64,000 nt of DNA from Welwitschia mirabilis (GCA_051453625.1 JBOZIK010000001.1:261501193-261565192), one strand, 5' to 3'. Numbered from the stretch's first letter, positions 25,200 through 37,289 are shown. Made by a program: numbers and translations. The notes: generated by a model not told the origin, from the sequence alone.

Positions 25200-26420
25200 T
25201 CTGGTGAGTGTTTTCAAGCTGAATCATGAACTCTTCATTGAGTTTCCACTCTCTGCAATTCAATCTGCAGACAGCACAGAAGCTATCAGTTAGAAACTTG
25301 GCTACCGAACGTGAAGAAAAGAATGATATCTCCAATTTTGTAACAATAACATTGACTTGACATCCATCTAGTGCTGGAGCAATTCATTGGGTTTTCGTTG
25401 CTTGAATTTGAAAGAGATTATTTCAGTTCTGTAATTTTTGAGGAGGGTGTGAAGTATGGGATTCTCTGAATGGAGTCGAAGATGATATATGCATTAGAAG
25501 AGACCTTTGATCAAAGTCTTCATTACAGTCTGTATAAGATGCATGTGGTAGTGGGTTTTGGTAAACACTGGTCTTGTACTAGCATTAGTTGGCTACTGAG
25601 TTCCAGGAATGTGTTGCTTCTTATCAGTTTTTAAAATTGATTCTGATCCTCTTGAGTCATAGCACAACCATGAAATTATTTTAGATGTTATAAAACTCTT
25701 TAGTGAGGCGAACACTAGAACCTTCTCATTTTTCATCAGATCTCAATTTTAATGCGTACCGTGCCAAAGAAAAGTGACTTTGGATCATAGTCTAGTTTAT
25801 CTGTTGCTATCAAAAATGACATTTGCAATAATTCGCGCATGCGCTCCTAGACAAACGAACATAAGTACATGGAGTATGAACGTAAGTATAAGGAATTTTC
25901 ACTGAAACATAACTCTCCTGTAATAATTGCTAGCAACAATCATTGATAATTTCACCTAAGAATTAAAAAGGATAGCCAAGTACCAGTCTGATACAGATTC
26001 CAGACTCTGCTTCAGGCCTTGCGTAGTCCAGCGAACAACTAGTTGTAAGGTTCCAATGTTTCTTTCGTTGCATGTTACACTGAAGACATTCGTTCGAAGT
26101 TGTATAACAGAAGGCATAGCACTTTAACGCTAAACTTAATGTATATTTGTCGAAAGGAATGGAATATTTTCCATTCTTCCTGTGCGTTTCTTCTTCCGCT
26201 GTGCGTCTCTCTCATTCGTCCGTGTGCCTCTCTTCCTGCCCACCACGTGTTTCTCTCACGTGCTTAGAAACTCTGCTACATACCCTAACTATCGCGCGTC
26301 CTTGGTTCCATCTGTCAGTTCCGCTGAGATCGCCCGAAGAAAGCTAAAAAGGTACCCTTCCGAGATCTTACACCAGCGTCCACCTGTTTTTCACTACTTA
26401 GACCTTTTGCGCACTCCTTG
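25200..26420. other. less AT-rich island of unknown content
   Basis: Base composition rises visibly compared with the surrounding sequence, and the words look low-copy, not transposon-like. It holds two short complete + frames: 25226-25360 (44 aa, MNSSLSFHSLQFNLQTAQKL start, Ser- and Arg-containing, transit-peptide-like) and 25470-25634 (54 aa, starts MESKMIYALEE). A CACGTG G-box core occurs at about 26245-26250 and CACGTG-like CACGTGC at about 26258. It could be a gene fragment, an untranslated exon or a promoter region. No family recognised and no splice model can be defended. Confidence 0.35.
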
Positions 26421-26773
26421 AATTAAATCTATGGTATTTAGCTAGTACAATCAACGCCCTATCACCTTACAATTGGGGAATTTATGTTTATAAATGTAAA
26501 AAAAAAAAGAGCTTGAAATAAAATACATTAAAAGGCTTTTTTTTTTAACTTGTTAAGGTACTTAATTTATAGGCCATTTATTTTCAAATGCCTTTAAAAG
26601 CTTAAATTTTTAGTAGTATTCCTTTCATTCAATATGATTTTCCTTAATGTAAATATATATAATGGGTAAACCTATATGACAATGTTCTAATGCTTTAATG
26701 TGAAATATATAAAATGGATAAAGCAATGCGAGAACGTATTTCTCCTATTGTCAAAGCTTCTCTTCCTAGATTG
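26421..26773. other. AT-rich spacer
   Basis: Contains poly-A and poly-T tracts (about 26498-26508 and 26538-26547). No gene or repeat structure seen. Confidence 0.3.
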
Positions 26774-27018
26774 GTGAGAGGGGCAGGGAAAGCTGGTGGG
26801 TGTGGAGTGTAGCACGTTCCTGTTTCTATATAAATCCCAATTGGATGCTTGCAAGTGAGAGGGGAGGGGAAGGTTGATGGGTTTAGAGTGTGGCATGTTC
26901 CCAGTTCTATATAAATCCCGACTATGATGCTTGCAAGAAGGAGGGGCGGGGAAAGCTAGTGGGTTTGGATTACGGCACATACCCAATTCTATGTAAATCC
27001 CAACTATGATGCTTACGA
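26774..27018 (+). repeat. three tandem ~81-bp units, each with a TATA-box-like core
   Basis: Units start at about 26774, 26855 and 26937. Each has a G-rich head (GAGAGGGGCAGGG, GAGAGGGGAGGGG, GGAGGGGCGGGG), a GTGGGT-like middle, then CTATATAAATCCC (26826-26838 and 26907-26919) or its variant CTATGTAAATCCC (26989-27001), and a GATGCTT tail. A G/C-rich box about 50 bp before a TATA motif is promoter-like. The minus strand is open through the array (26687-27067), but that frame simply translates the repeat and is Pro-rich with no family match. Whether the TATA motifs work is unknown. Confidence 0.75.
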
Positions 27019-27289
27019 GGAGTAGTGACACTATTCTACTAGCAATTGATTGAAAGCCTCTACTCATTCACAATGATCTCATTCACAATCACCTATGTGG
27101 TCCTATGTTAGTCCCTTCCATTGTTGATCCCTACACTTTAAGGATATCATTACTTTCTATCATTTGTACATGATTTTTTACATATAGCTTGGGTGTATTT
27201 ATGTCTTGGGTGTATTTTAAGATTTTGTTTTATACCACTCATAGATGATTTTTCGCATATGGCTTAGATGTATTTTAAGATTTTTCAAA
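27019..27289. other. spacer before the copia remnant
   Basis: Includes a short imperfect duplication (GATTTTT..CATATAGCTTGGGTGTATTT at about 27172-27200 and a similar phrase at about 27247-27272). It might hold the missing 5' part of the copia element, but no LTR or primer binding site is visible. Confidence 0.3.
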
Positions 27290-27413
27290 GTCAAAATAGA
27301 AAAGGAAAACCAGGAACAATTAATGGTTTTCATTCTGATAATGGTGATAACTACACATTAGCCACATTCAAGAACTCTTTTATTTCAGAAGGGATTCGTC
27401 ATTTGAAAACATG

Positions 27414-27717
27414 CCTAAGAATTCCTTAACAAAATGACATTAGTAAATGGTTCAATTAGATCATTATGCATATGAAACATTTAATGATATAGTTTAATGA
27501 ATGCAAATCCTAAGAATGCTTTAACAGAATGGAATCACTAGCCTTAACGAAATGGCATCACTAAATGGTTCAATTAGACCATTATGTATATGAAACACAA
27601 GGTATAGTTTAATGAATACAAATCCTAAAAATGCCTTAATAGAATGGAATCACTAGTGGTTTAATTAGACCATTATGCATATGAAACATTTAATGATATA
27701 GTTTAATGAATCTAAAT
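27414..27717 (+). repeat. three tandem copies of an integrase segment
   Basis: Units 27414-27508 (95 bp), 27509-27623 (115 bp) and 27624-27717 (94 bp), each beginning CCTAAGAATGC-like and ending AGTTTAATGAAT.CAAAT. The unit codes for the place where copia integrases have the 'P.QNG..ER.NRT' motif. The middle unit has an extra ~20 bp that itself looks like a small duplication (AATGGAATCACTAG..AAATGGCATCACTA). The triplication interrupts the domain and probably arose after the element died. Confidence 0.8.
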
Positions 27718-28447
27718 CTTATTTGTGGGATGAATCTATTAGTATTGCATTCTATCTAAATAATTGTATTGGTGATGCTTCTGAAAAGGTGTATCCCATA
27801 CTGAAAAATGGAATGGATATAAGCCTACTCTAAACTATCTTCATGTGTTTGGATGTAAGTGCTATGTCCATACTTCTACTGAGCATCATAAAAAGCTTGG
27901 TGCATATGCTTGTATCAACATCTTTTTGGGGATATCCACTTGACAAGAAAGGATATCGCGTGTACATTCATAAGCATTATAGTATCATTGTTTCTTATGA
28001 AGTTATCTTTTCTTAAAATTCATAAAACACTTCTTAGCTTAATCTTTCTAAGGTATGTCCTTTCTCTCATCTTATATAAATTTTGGATGCTCAATGTCCT
28101 GTGGTTGAAGGGGAGATATGCCCACTACTTATAGTTTCCTAGTTCCTTCTATCCAAATTGTTTGTCCAAAACACATCCTAGAGAAATTAAGTATTATTGT
28201 ATACCTTGCACATGCAAACATAGTTTTAGAAATGATGCGTTTGTCTTAGCAAGCGATAATTTCTCCTAGAGATGAAAATGAAGAACTTTGTTAGAATCTA
28301 CTTTATAATATGTTCATGATGATGAAATGAAAAAAACTAGAATTAGGTAGATATCTCATGCATCTATTGATGAAAATGAGTATCTTCATCCAACATTAAA
28401 TGGTAAATCAACCTATCTTAAAGACACCATTCTACATGATTACTAGG

Positions 28448-28457
28448 NNNNNNNNNN
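28448..28457. other. assembly gap (10 N)
   Basis: Ten N just before the RT start of the copia remnant. Flanks show no shared overlap. Confidence 0.95.
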
Positions 28458-29557
28458 TCAAGAAGAATATAATATACTTATGAAAAATGGTACCCAAGAG
28501 TTGGTTGATCTTCTATTAGGTCACTGTGTTATATAATAAATGGGGTTTTTCATAACAACTATAAATTAGATAATAACCCTAAATGACATAAAGCTCGGGT
28601 TATTGTTATAGGTCTTTATTAGAGGAAAAAAATTAGAATATAATTAATTTTTTGTTTCAATAGCTAATTGATTTACCATTAACATTATGATTGTCTTATT
28701 AGCTTAAAAGGTATGGAAAAATGCAACAATTAAACATTAAGACTACCTTTCTCAATGGAGATCTTAAAGAAGAAATATATATATAATAATCCAAGAGTTT
28801 GAAAGTGAAAGGAAAGGAATAGAAAATGTCCAAACTAAATAAATCACTATATGGGATAAGCCAAGCTCCAAGAGTATGGTACACAAAATTAACTAGCTAC
28901 TTGTATACCATGAAATTTAAAATCTATAACAATCAAAATGTAGATACCAAATTATTCTAAAAGTTGATGGAAACAAATTTACATATATAATGGTTTATAT
29001 AGATGACATGTTAATAACTGGTAGCAATGAAGTAGATATGAACCATATGAAAATTGTTGTAAGTGAGGTATTTAAAATTTTTAATCTTGAATTGACTAGA
29101 TTATATCTTAGTGTAGAAATTAAACAAAGAAATAATGAAACCATCTTAACTTAAAGGACTATACAACATACTTGATACAAAAATATGGATTTAAAAAAAT
29201 CAAATAAGTTGTTACAACTTTACAATGAAATGCAAATACTAGTACTTATAGACACTTGAAATTACCAAATAAAAATAAACATAGAAGAATAGTTAGTATT
29301 CTTATTTACATTACCAACACTAAAAGTAATATCTCATATGTATTTTGTTTCTGAACTAGATGTCTTCATGTACCAAACATTAGTCATCTAAACACTATTG
29401 TGTGAGTAATGAGATACTTAAAGAAGATAAAATATTTAGGTCTTACATACAAAAGAAACTTTCATTATTCAAAATGCATACTCTGACCCAAACTTTGCTA
29501 GCGACTTGAAAACTTTCTTATTAACATTATATATGTCACATGTTTTGAAGTGCCAAC

Positions 29558-29657
29558 NNNNNNNNNNNNNNNNNNNNNNNNNNNNNNNNNNNNNNNNNNN
29601 NNNNNNNNNNNNNNNNNNNNNNNNNNNNNNNNNNNNNNNNNNNNNNNNNNNNNNNNN
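29558..29657. other. assembly gap (100 N) with near-duplicate flanks
   Basis: The 54 bases before the gap (29504-29557) recur right after it (29659-29712) with one visible difference (GTGCC against GTACC). The gap is probably a failed overlap between two contigs or alleles and not missing sequence. Confidence 0.85.
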
Positions 29658-30411
29658 TACTTGAAAACTTTCTTATTAACATTATATATGTCACATGTTT
29701 TGAAGTACCAACTCTATATTAGTGATCTAAGAATCATAGAGTGATCATTTAATCCTCCACAAAAGAGCAATATATAGTTGCATTTAAAGCATGTAGAGAA
29801 ATTAAATGGTTAACAAAACTTATAAAAGTAGTAAACTTAAAGCAAATAAAAACAACTAAGCTCTTCATGAATAATTACTTTTCTTTGTGCATAGTGAAAG
29901 ATCTAGTGCACCATAAGAGGACAAAAAAACTTTCATTTTGGGGTTCATAAAATTAGGGAACCTATATAATAATAATTAATTATACTAGTATATTATCGAA
30001 TCAAAAAACATTGATATTCTAATTAAACTACTTAGTTAAGAAAATTTCTAATACTTTTGACCTAAGATATGATTGACCATAAATTAATAAAACTTTATTT
30101 GTTATAGATATTAGGATTTATTTGACTTTCAATGGTACGAATAAATGCCTTTCTTAATCCTAGTACTATAGGATGTGTAGTACAACTTTTTCTAGTACCA
30201 TGGAAGTGTGGTACAATTTTTCCTACCATAATGGGATCTTTAATACATGAATCTTACTACTATAGGATATGTAGAAAAATCTAACTACCTCTCTGAAAAG
30301 TGGTTTTCTTCACATGGTAACTCCTTTTTAGGAGGTTTTATTATAGGATGGATTCCAAAGGATTTTCTCTAGGAACTTTAATTTTCTTAGAGAAGAGCAT
30401 ATTTCCATGTT

Positions 30412-30420
30412 AAAGGGGGC
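30412..30420 (+). other. polypurine tract of the copia remnant
   Basis: AAAGGGGGC followed by AATTAATATAG, a tract-plus-LTR-start arrangement very like that of the gag-only element (GAGGGAGGGCAATATAG on its strand). It suggests that the 3' LTR of the copia remnant begins near 30421, and that the two elements may belong to related lineages. Confidence 0.55.
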
Positions 30421-30554
30421 AATTAATATAGCACAAATAAGTCATAATGTGGTACTATAATTAGAGAAGATGAAAATTCTAGTGAAATCCTAGTTAGGTA
30501 TGATTACCTATAGAATCAAAACTTGTTATTTAAAATGAAGAGAAAAATAAAATA
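30421..30554 (+). repeat. possible start of copia 3' LTR, interrupted
   Basis: Sequence after the polypurine tract, up to the left edge of the minus-strand LTR element at 30555. A second copy for comparison is lacking, so LTR identity is inferred only from position. Confidence 0.3.
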
Positions 30555-30709
30555 TTTGTTTAGATATCACAGATTCCAACTCATTTGCAGAAGTAGTAGT
30601 GGGTAAATGATAAAAACAAATTATATACCATGTAAATCATGCCATGGAGCAGAGATAGGTATGAAAATAGATCACTAATTGAATTAATTATCTAAAAATT
30701 TCATATTAA
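30555..30709 (-). repeat. 3' LTR of the non-coding element
   Basis: Matches 32801-32949 in the same orientation. Shared phrases include AGTGGGTAAAT, GTAAATCATGCCATG (TATAAATCATGCCATG in the other copy) and GAATTAATT.TCTAAAAATTT. Confidence 0.65.
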
Positions 30710-32789
30710 TATTATCAAAATATAAAATCTTGACAAAATGATAGAACCACTAATAATGAAAACACTGAGATCAACAAAAGCACTAAGTTTGTAACTTCAA
30801 GAAACATTTCCTTCAATTGATCCTAGATGAATTTGCACCTTTCATCCTATGCAACTTCAAAGAAGACATCCTCAAAGTAGTTTTCTTAAGTAATCTATGT
30901 ACCTTACTTCAAAACATGTGATACACCCAACCCTTTAAATGGAACACACAAAAAAATGGAACTAACTGAGCAAGGAACAAGCCTACATAATTACAAGATA
31001 AAAAAATTATTATGAAAAGTATCCCATAGCAAATTTGATGGAATTATTCTTATATGATATTACATACATAATTTGTTGTTATAATCACACAATCTAGCTT
31101 AACAAATTAATCATGGATTCCATCTAACTTTACTTAATGGAGTTGGTAAATTTAATCTTATTTACAAAATACTTTAAATGGGAATAAACATAGCCACACA
31201 TCAATGATGTGCTCCCTTCATTATTATCAAATAATAAACATTTCCTTATTTTTTGTTTTAAAAATACAAAGGCATCTAATACCCTAAAATAAATTTCCCC
31301 CTTAATGAAAAATCACTTAACCCTTTCTTTTATACTACTTTAAAAAACAAAAGTTACAAATTATGACTTATTTAAATATTTTCAATGTATTTGGGTTTGG
31401 AAGATCATCTGAATAGATCTTTTCTAAGATTTACTTTCTTTCTTGTAATTTTACTCAAGCATAGACACCATAATAGAAACTAGAATGAATACTTACTTCC
31501 TCAAGGTAAAATTACTTTAAACTCTACTGATATCTACAAGGACAACTAAGAGAGACATATAATAGACCACAAGTAATTCACACATTATGAACATTAAAAA
31601 TGTTGTTACACATCCCTTTTTAAATGCTATCAAGCTTATCTAAGTATCTTCTTTCACACTAAAACCACAAAGCAACAATAATGTCTACCTCTCTCCTCTA
31701 CCTTTTCTATCTTAAGAAAGTAGTAATGACTCTACACAAATTTCGAAATGGAATTAATCTATAGTTAAACAATGTTTTTAATAGTAAAGTTAACATTAAA
31801 TCCTATAAAACGATCATGAATCATATGACATTAGGGCTTAAAGAGTTACATATCATAGAAGAGGTGCAAAAGGAGATGTAAAAAAGAAAAAGATTTTGAA
31901 AGTAAATGCATAACTAATAGAAGCCTTAAATATATTGAAAAAGAGGATTTTAGAGCTAAGCACACATGACTTACCCTCTAATTTCTTTTTTGAATCCCAC
32001 ATTTATAGTTCTAGATTTTTTATTTTTCTTGTTATGCTCTTTTTTTTTTCTTTTTTTATTTTTTGTGATGTCGACTACATCTTCAAATCACATTGGGCAT
32101 ATATTCTAGCTAATAAATGGATGGGAAATTTTTGCCATTTTTATCTCTACTAGTTGTGATAGGTATGAAATCAATGGATGATCTAAACTTTACCTTTCAT
32201 TTCTTGGTTGGGAATTTAATGCCTACATTAGGGCTATTCAGTTGGTAAAAAATGCTTAAAATTATTACAAAAGGCATAAGAGCTAAAAAATTGATTAGAA
32301 ATCTAATCTCTTTAAGCAAAGTTTTGTAAACAATACAATGTAAACCTCTTTAACTTTTGTTATTTAAAATGTTAGAAATCACATCGATTAGTGGTTTGAC
32401 ATAAGATGAAGGAGTCACAAATCAATAAAAATGGAGAAATGTTTCTAGACCACTCTGTGATGTCCAATCCATGGTAGTCTTCATTATGAAAGAAGTTATT
32501 AAACACCACTTAAGTTCCTATGGATTGATCTGCATCTATGCTCTTGTTAAAGACATCAAGGATTCCTTCAGATTCCAAGTCATTACTTCGAGTATCATTA
32601 GACCTTCCTTGTCATTGATGAAGAAAAGGTTAAGAAAAGAAACAACTGGATCACTTACATATGAAAAACTTAAGATAATAATGACCTAAACAAGAATTAC
32701 AAAGGAATATTTGAATCATAGTTCTATTTAGAAGCATATAAAAAACATGTGAGAGGAATCACCTCCACAAGACATCTAGGAGGAATCCA

Positions 32790-32800
32790 CTATGATACCA
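32790..32800 (-). other. primer-binding-site-like sequence
   Basis: Minus-strand TGGTATCATAG next to the inner end of the right LTR. It differs from the initiator tRNA-Met site TGGTATCAGAG at one base. Confidence 0.55.
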
Positions 32801-32949
32801 TTTATTAGATCTCATAGATCCTAAGTCACATGCAAAACCAATAGTGGGTAAATAGCAAAAAACATATACTGTATAAATCATGCCATGAAGTAAAGATATG
32901 CATAAAAACATCTCACTGATGAATTAATTTTCTAAAAATTTATATTACA
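32801..32949 (-). repeat. 5' LTR of the non-coding element
   Basis: Partner of 30555-30709. Starts with TG on the minus strand at 32949 and ends next to the primer-binding-like site. Confidence 0.65.
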
Positions 32950-33596
32950 ATCTTTACCTAGTTTGGCATTAACTACCTCTATGTATTAAGGATCCACATC
33001 CCAATGTATGTGGATCTAGCCTAATCTAATTTTAAAAAACCTATATAACTCATTTCCCACTTGCATTTTATTAAATAAGTATACATTAAAAATAAAATCT
33101 AGTAATACCCTTCGGATTTACTTTATTTGTACATTTCATTTTATGTAAGACTATCATTATAGTTTTCTTATCTCCTATACATTATTATCATGTTGTTACA
33201 TTAACGTACTACATACAATTTATTAAGATCTAAATATCAAGGTCTTTACTTAATTTTCTGAAATGGGTTCACCTAGTATTTGGTTAGTACTTCCTATGTA
33301 ATGCCTCTAGATTGTTATTATTCTTTATTAGTAATATATTTAATATATTAAACATTATTAACTACTTCTGATTCCTTTTTTATGTCTTTTTAATTTAATT
33401 AAAGCATAAATGAATTCCATTTCTAATTTATAAATAAAAACCACTTGAAATATTTTGATGACCTCATACACCTATACAAGTTTTTTCTAACTGATGATAT
33501 TGTTCACTTGTAACTATATCCTAAAGTAAGAAAGAATAAGAGGAAAAAAGCTTATGAATGGCTTTTTAGTTGTGCCATCTTCAATAGTTAATGGCG
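32950..33596. other. AT-rich spacer
   Basis: No frame, repeat or signal that I can support. If the LTR element at 30555-32949 inserted into the copia 3' LTR, the rest of that LTR would be here, but this cannot be shown. Confidence 0.3.
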
Positions 33597-33608
33597 ATGA
33601 TGATGATG

Positions 33609-33673
<65 letters not shown>

Positions 33674-33674
33674 T
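33597..33674 (+). repeat. (GAT)n-(AAT)n microsatellite
   Basis: A few GAT units followed by about twenty uninterrupted AAT units. The pure run suggests a younger, variable simple repeat. Confidence 0.97.
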
Positions 33675-34719
33675 GATCATGCTATAAGTTTATCTTTTAT
33701 ATTTGTTTAGATTTTATTATAACATAGATTATTACATAATTGTTTGTAATTAAACTTTTTACAAAGGATTACACCAACATTTTTCTTTAGGTTGATTAAT
33801 AATTTTATTATTCTTTAAGATGTTTTGATTATAGTTGAGCATCTTAAACATATTTGATTTTATTTTTTTTAATTTTTTTAAAATTTATGAATACTCCTTT
33901 AAAAATCTTCTATTTATAGTAGAAAAATAAATATAAGTATAAATTATATTTCTTATATACGTTTTCTTTTTCAATCTTATGTAATTTTTAAGTAGTAATT
34001 CAGAATTGGTACTATTTTAATGATGAATTTAGATTATCTAATATTAAAAATATTCCATATGATCAAAGACATGATATGTAGAAAACATTATCTACACTAA
34101 TTACCTAAAACTTTTCCAAAATATTATGCATTTTAATATTAATTTAAATTAAGCATGTTTGGATATGAATTTATCCACTTCCTTGCTTACGATTCTTTAA
34201 GATAATTACTTATAATACTTTAATATATTAAAATTAATTTTTTTAAAAATTATAAATGTATAGTATCACTTCTTAATTTAGATCATCTAGAATCCACCTT
34301 AAATAGTTGAGAATTTTGTATTTAAAAAATTAACCTTCTACTAAAGAACATATATCTAAATTTTCTTACCCATATAACCTTTGTATAAATACTAAGGTTT
34401 TTAACCTTTAATGAGATTTCAATTTCAACTTTTTAATGTTTAGTCTCTTAAGAACCCCATTGGGAATTTAACCTATAATAAGATGATAAACATAATACTT
34501 TATTTTTGTTAAATAATATAATGCATAGTATTTCATAAATATGTACCAAGATTATTATACATAATATAGCACTAGTATGAATCTTTATATTTACAAATGT
34601 AATTCTATTTTGCATCAAATAATACTAAAGTAGTTGGTAGTTCTTTTTTCTTTCTTTTTTTTAGTGGATAAGAATACCTAAGTTAAGCATACTTGGGATG
34701 CCATAGAATAATGATGGAT
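33675..34719. other. AT-rich spacer
   Basis: Long A/T tracts, no gene-like sequence on either strand. Confidence 0.3.
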
Positions 34720-36010
34720 GACCTCCTTAGAAATATAATCCATGAAAGAAATAAAAATATATAAAATAAAAATTTCATACTATGAACATAGGAATATAGT
34801 TAGTTAACATTTTTCTAATGGCTGATAAATAATTCAAAATAAATAAATAAATAAAATATAATTAGCAAAAGGATAATAAGAAATTAAGAAAAAAATGTAA
34901 GGATACATCCCTAATTAGTCTATACAATTAAGAGATAATCAATATCATAATTATTAAACAAAATTAGTAAATGATTAATTAATAATTAATTAGTATTTAA
35001 TCAAGAATTAATTAGTATATAATGGAAAAAAATACAATACACATGTGTAGTATAAGAACATTTGAAACAATCTAATATAAAAGATCTATGAAAATGTTAC
35101 AGTTATTTGAGTTGAAAAAAACTTGTATGATTTTAAAAAGATAGATAACTGATTGGGGTGGGGAGGGAGGAAGAGATAAATTTAAAAAAAAAAATAAAAG
35201 GCTACATAAGAAGGAAAGATATGAAGATATATTTTTCAAAATAAGAAGGCACAATAAAGAATTTTTTTTAAATTTTCAATATTTTTAAACTTTAGTATGA
35301 AAAAATAAGTGATATGAATGTAATATCTTTACATAAGATGTAATATTTTAATATTTTCTTAATAATAGAAGTTTCAAGGCATAAAATATCTCCAATTCCA
35401 GAAAATTATAAATATCTCCTCATTTCCAATCATGTAAATAGTAGGAATAGGAATTCCTAAGGTGGGAAATAAAGGAAGAAGATCTTATTTAAAGGTTTCC
35501 TATATAGTTATATTAAATAATACCTATGTTTTCTAGTACGTATTGTTATCATGTTATGAAAGGTATCATTTCTTTGTATATAATTTTGTTATTGATTTAA
35601 GACTACGATTTTATTATTTTAAGTATATTTTATTTTAAGTTAGTATCATCATAACGTATATTATTTTATTCAATTTTGAAAATATAATTATTTCATGTTG
35701 AATTGCCATAATTAAATGAAGGGAGATTTTTTAATAAAATATGATGTAAAAAGTTATAGCCCACTTTTATAGTTAGCTACATTTCATTTATTTAATTTTT
35801 CTTTACTAAAATATATCAATGATTTTATATAAATAAATTCCTTGGAAAATTATAGATTATCTTCATCCAATTTAGGCATTTTGTAAAGTCGGCATGGTTT
35901 ATTCTAGTGTTTCTTAATCTTATTAATTATTTTTTTTAGTTGTCTTGGAATATTATTTTTATCTTTTAAGCTTGTACTTATAGTAATAACACTATATAGG
36001 AGGTCTAAAA
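34720..36010 (+). repeat. ~1.2 kb degenerate direct repeat, left copy
   Basis: Collinear with 37290-38480. Matching islands: 34905-34990 with 37490-37580 (TCCCTAATTAGT / TTCCTAATTAGT, then AATTAATAATTAATTA); 35200-35240 with 37760-37800 (CACATAAGAA / CTACATAAGAAGGAAA, then TATTTTTCAAAA); 35370-35420 with 37860-37915 (GAAGTTTCAA..GC.TAAAATATC, then TATAAATA); and 35940-35965 with 38390-38415 (TTGTCTTGGAAT / TTATCTTGGAAT). A TATAAATA box occurs at the matching place in both copies. It could be a pair of long LTRs or a segmental duplication. Confidence 0.55.
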
Positions 36011-37289
36011 CATTTGCATAGATGGACTTTCATCATAAATTTATGTCCACCTTGGAGTTTATCATTATATTTAGATTAATAAGCTTCTACATGGCACATG
36101 GAGCATGAATTATAGAGATGGTAACATGTGATGATATTTTTGCTATAAAGGATATTATTTGTTATTTTGACTTTGAATAAAAAATCTTTCCTAGCTTATT
36201 GTTTACTATCACATGAATAATAGTACTTACCTTTATTACATATTCATTTATTGGCTTACTATTTTTTATTTTCTTAAATTATAGCATTGTATATATGTTT
36301 ATCCCTCAACTTTAAATCAACCTCTATCAAAGTTTTAATATGGCTAATAATGATCACTATATACCAAATTTAGAATATCTATGGAAAATTTAGACCCAGG
36401 TATTATATTATAATGATAATATATTTACCATTTTGATGTAATTTATTTTTTATGTTTGCAATCATTAGTGTTTTCCTTATGGTATTATGAGTATTAGTAA
36501 AAACTAACAATTAAAATTTTCACTTATAATTCTAATATGTATTTCATTATAATCACCATATTTATTAATATACCTTAATGTAGAATACTTACTAAGATTT
36601 ATTTGCATTCATACTTATTAGAATAGATTAATAAAATAATAATTACATATGGAATTTAACAAAAAATGTGATAAGTTATAGTAGTAATTACTGAATATCT
36701 TATTTAATAAATATCAAGTAATTATCTTTGTTAATTCTAGTGCTTGTGTGAGAATTGAATGAAATTCTTATAATTTAGAGGTTTATTTATTTATGTTATC
36801 AATTTTAATTTTTTTAAAATAAGTTAGCCATTCTTTCATTAGGTCCAAAGAATTAAGTACAAGTCAATAATAAAGCTAAACAGATCATGTATATGCTACA
36901 AGACTAGTAGAGTCACACATGCAGATAGCTAAACATGGTATTCCTATTAAACAAGGTTAGTGACTTAACTCAAGAACTCTTATTAAGAAATCATTACGTA
37001 AAAATCAAATGAGTGGAGGACAATAAAAAGTACCATTATAATCTTAACAAGTCACTACATATGATGCACAATGTTAATTTAACATACATTATGAGGGGAA
37101 AAAGGAAAAACAAGCTTTATTATAAGCCTATGTTCATGTGGCTTCCTCACAAGGTTTAAAAGCTTAAATAAAATCTTACACAGTATTATCAGCTTTAATT
37201 ACAACTTATGCTGAGAAAAACAAGTGGTTTCTTTATTAATAATTTAAGAAAAATAATTAATTTATATATCTTATGGGTCTCAATAATTT
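36011..37289. other. interval between the two 1.2 kb repeats
   Basis: About 1.3 kb, AT-rich, with no coding sequence recognised, no primer binding site next to the left repeat and no clear polypurine tract before the right one. An LTR-element reading therefore stays unproven. Confidence 0.3.

Larger units (their letters stand above)
27290..29960 (+). pseudogene. Ty1/copia pol pseudogene: integrase end, RT, RNase H
   Basis: Copia order (integrase before RT). Integrase core fragment at about 27325-27420 with GFHSDNGDNYT and SEGIRH; a triplicated segment follows (27414-27717). The integrase tail at about 27840-28010 shows FGCKCYVHTSTEHHKKLGA and DKKGYRVYIHKHYS. RT runs from about 28458 (EEYNILMKNGTQELVDL) through VWYTKL (about 28876) to YIDDM, whose YIDD catalytic box is intact at 28996-29007, and VFKIFNLE. 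RNase H-like end at about 29775-29940 with ACREIKWLTKLIK and HHKRTK. A polypurine tract lies downstream at 30412. Gag, protease and the 5' LTR are not seen. Many stops and two N gaps. Non-functional. Confidence 0.82.
30555..32949 (-). mobile_element. non-coding LTR retrotransposon (TRIM/LARD-like), minus strand
   Basis: Two ~150-bp direct repeats (30555-30709 and 32801-32949) bound about 2.1 kb. On the minus strand the right copy starts TGTAATATAAAT and its other end abuts TGGTATCATAG (32800-32790), a one-base variant of the usual TGGTATCAGAG primer binding site. This places the 5' LTR on the right. The interior has no recognisable gag or pol; a short peptide-like run occurs just after the primer site (about 32600-32340) without family match. 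Short LTRs plus a non-coding interior fit TRIM/LARD-type non-autonomous elements. No polypurine tract was found next to the left LTR, which weakens the model. Confidence 0.55.

Noticed and set aside
26687-27067. 126-codon minus-strand open frame
   Set aside because: It translates the three tandem repeats and flanks; Pro/His-rich repeats with no family match. Treated as a composition effect of the array.
33597-33674. GAT/AAT run as coding poly-Asp/poly-Asn or a centromeric repeat
   Set aside because: Short pure trinucleotide run in AT-rich non-coding DNA; an ordinary microsatellite.
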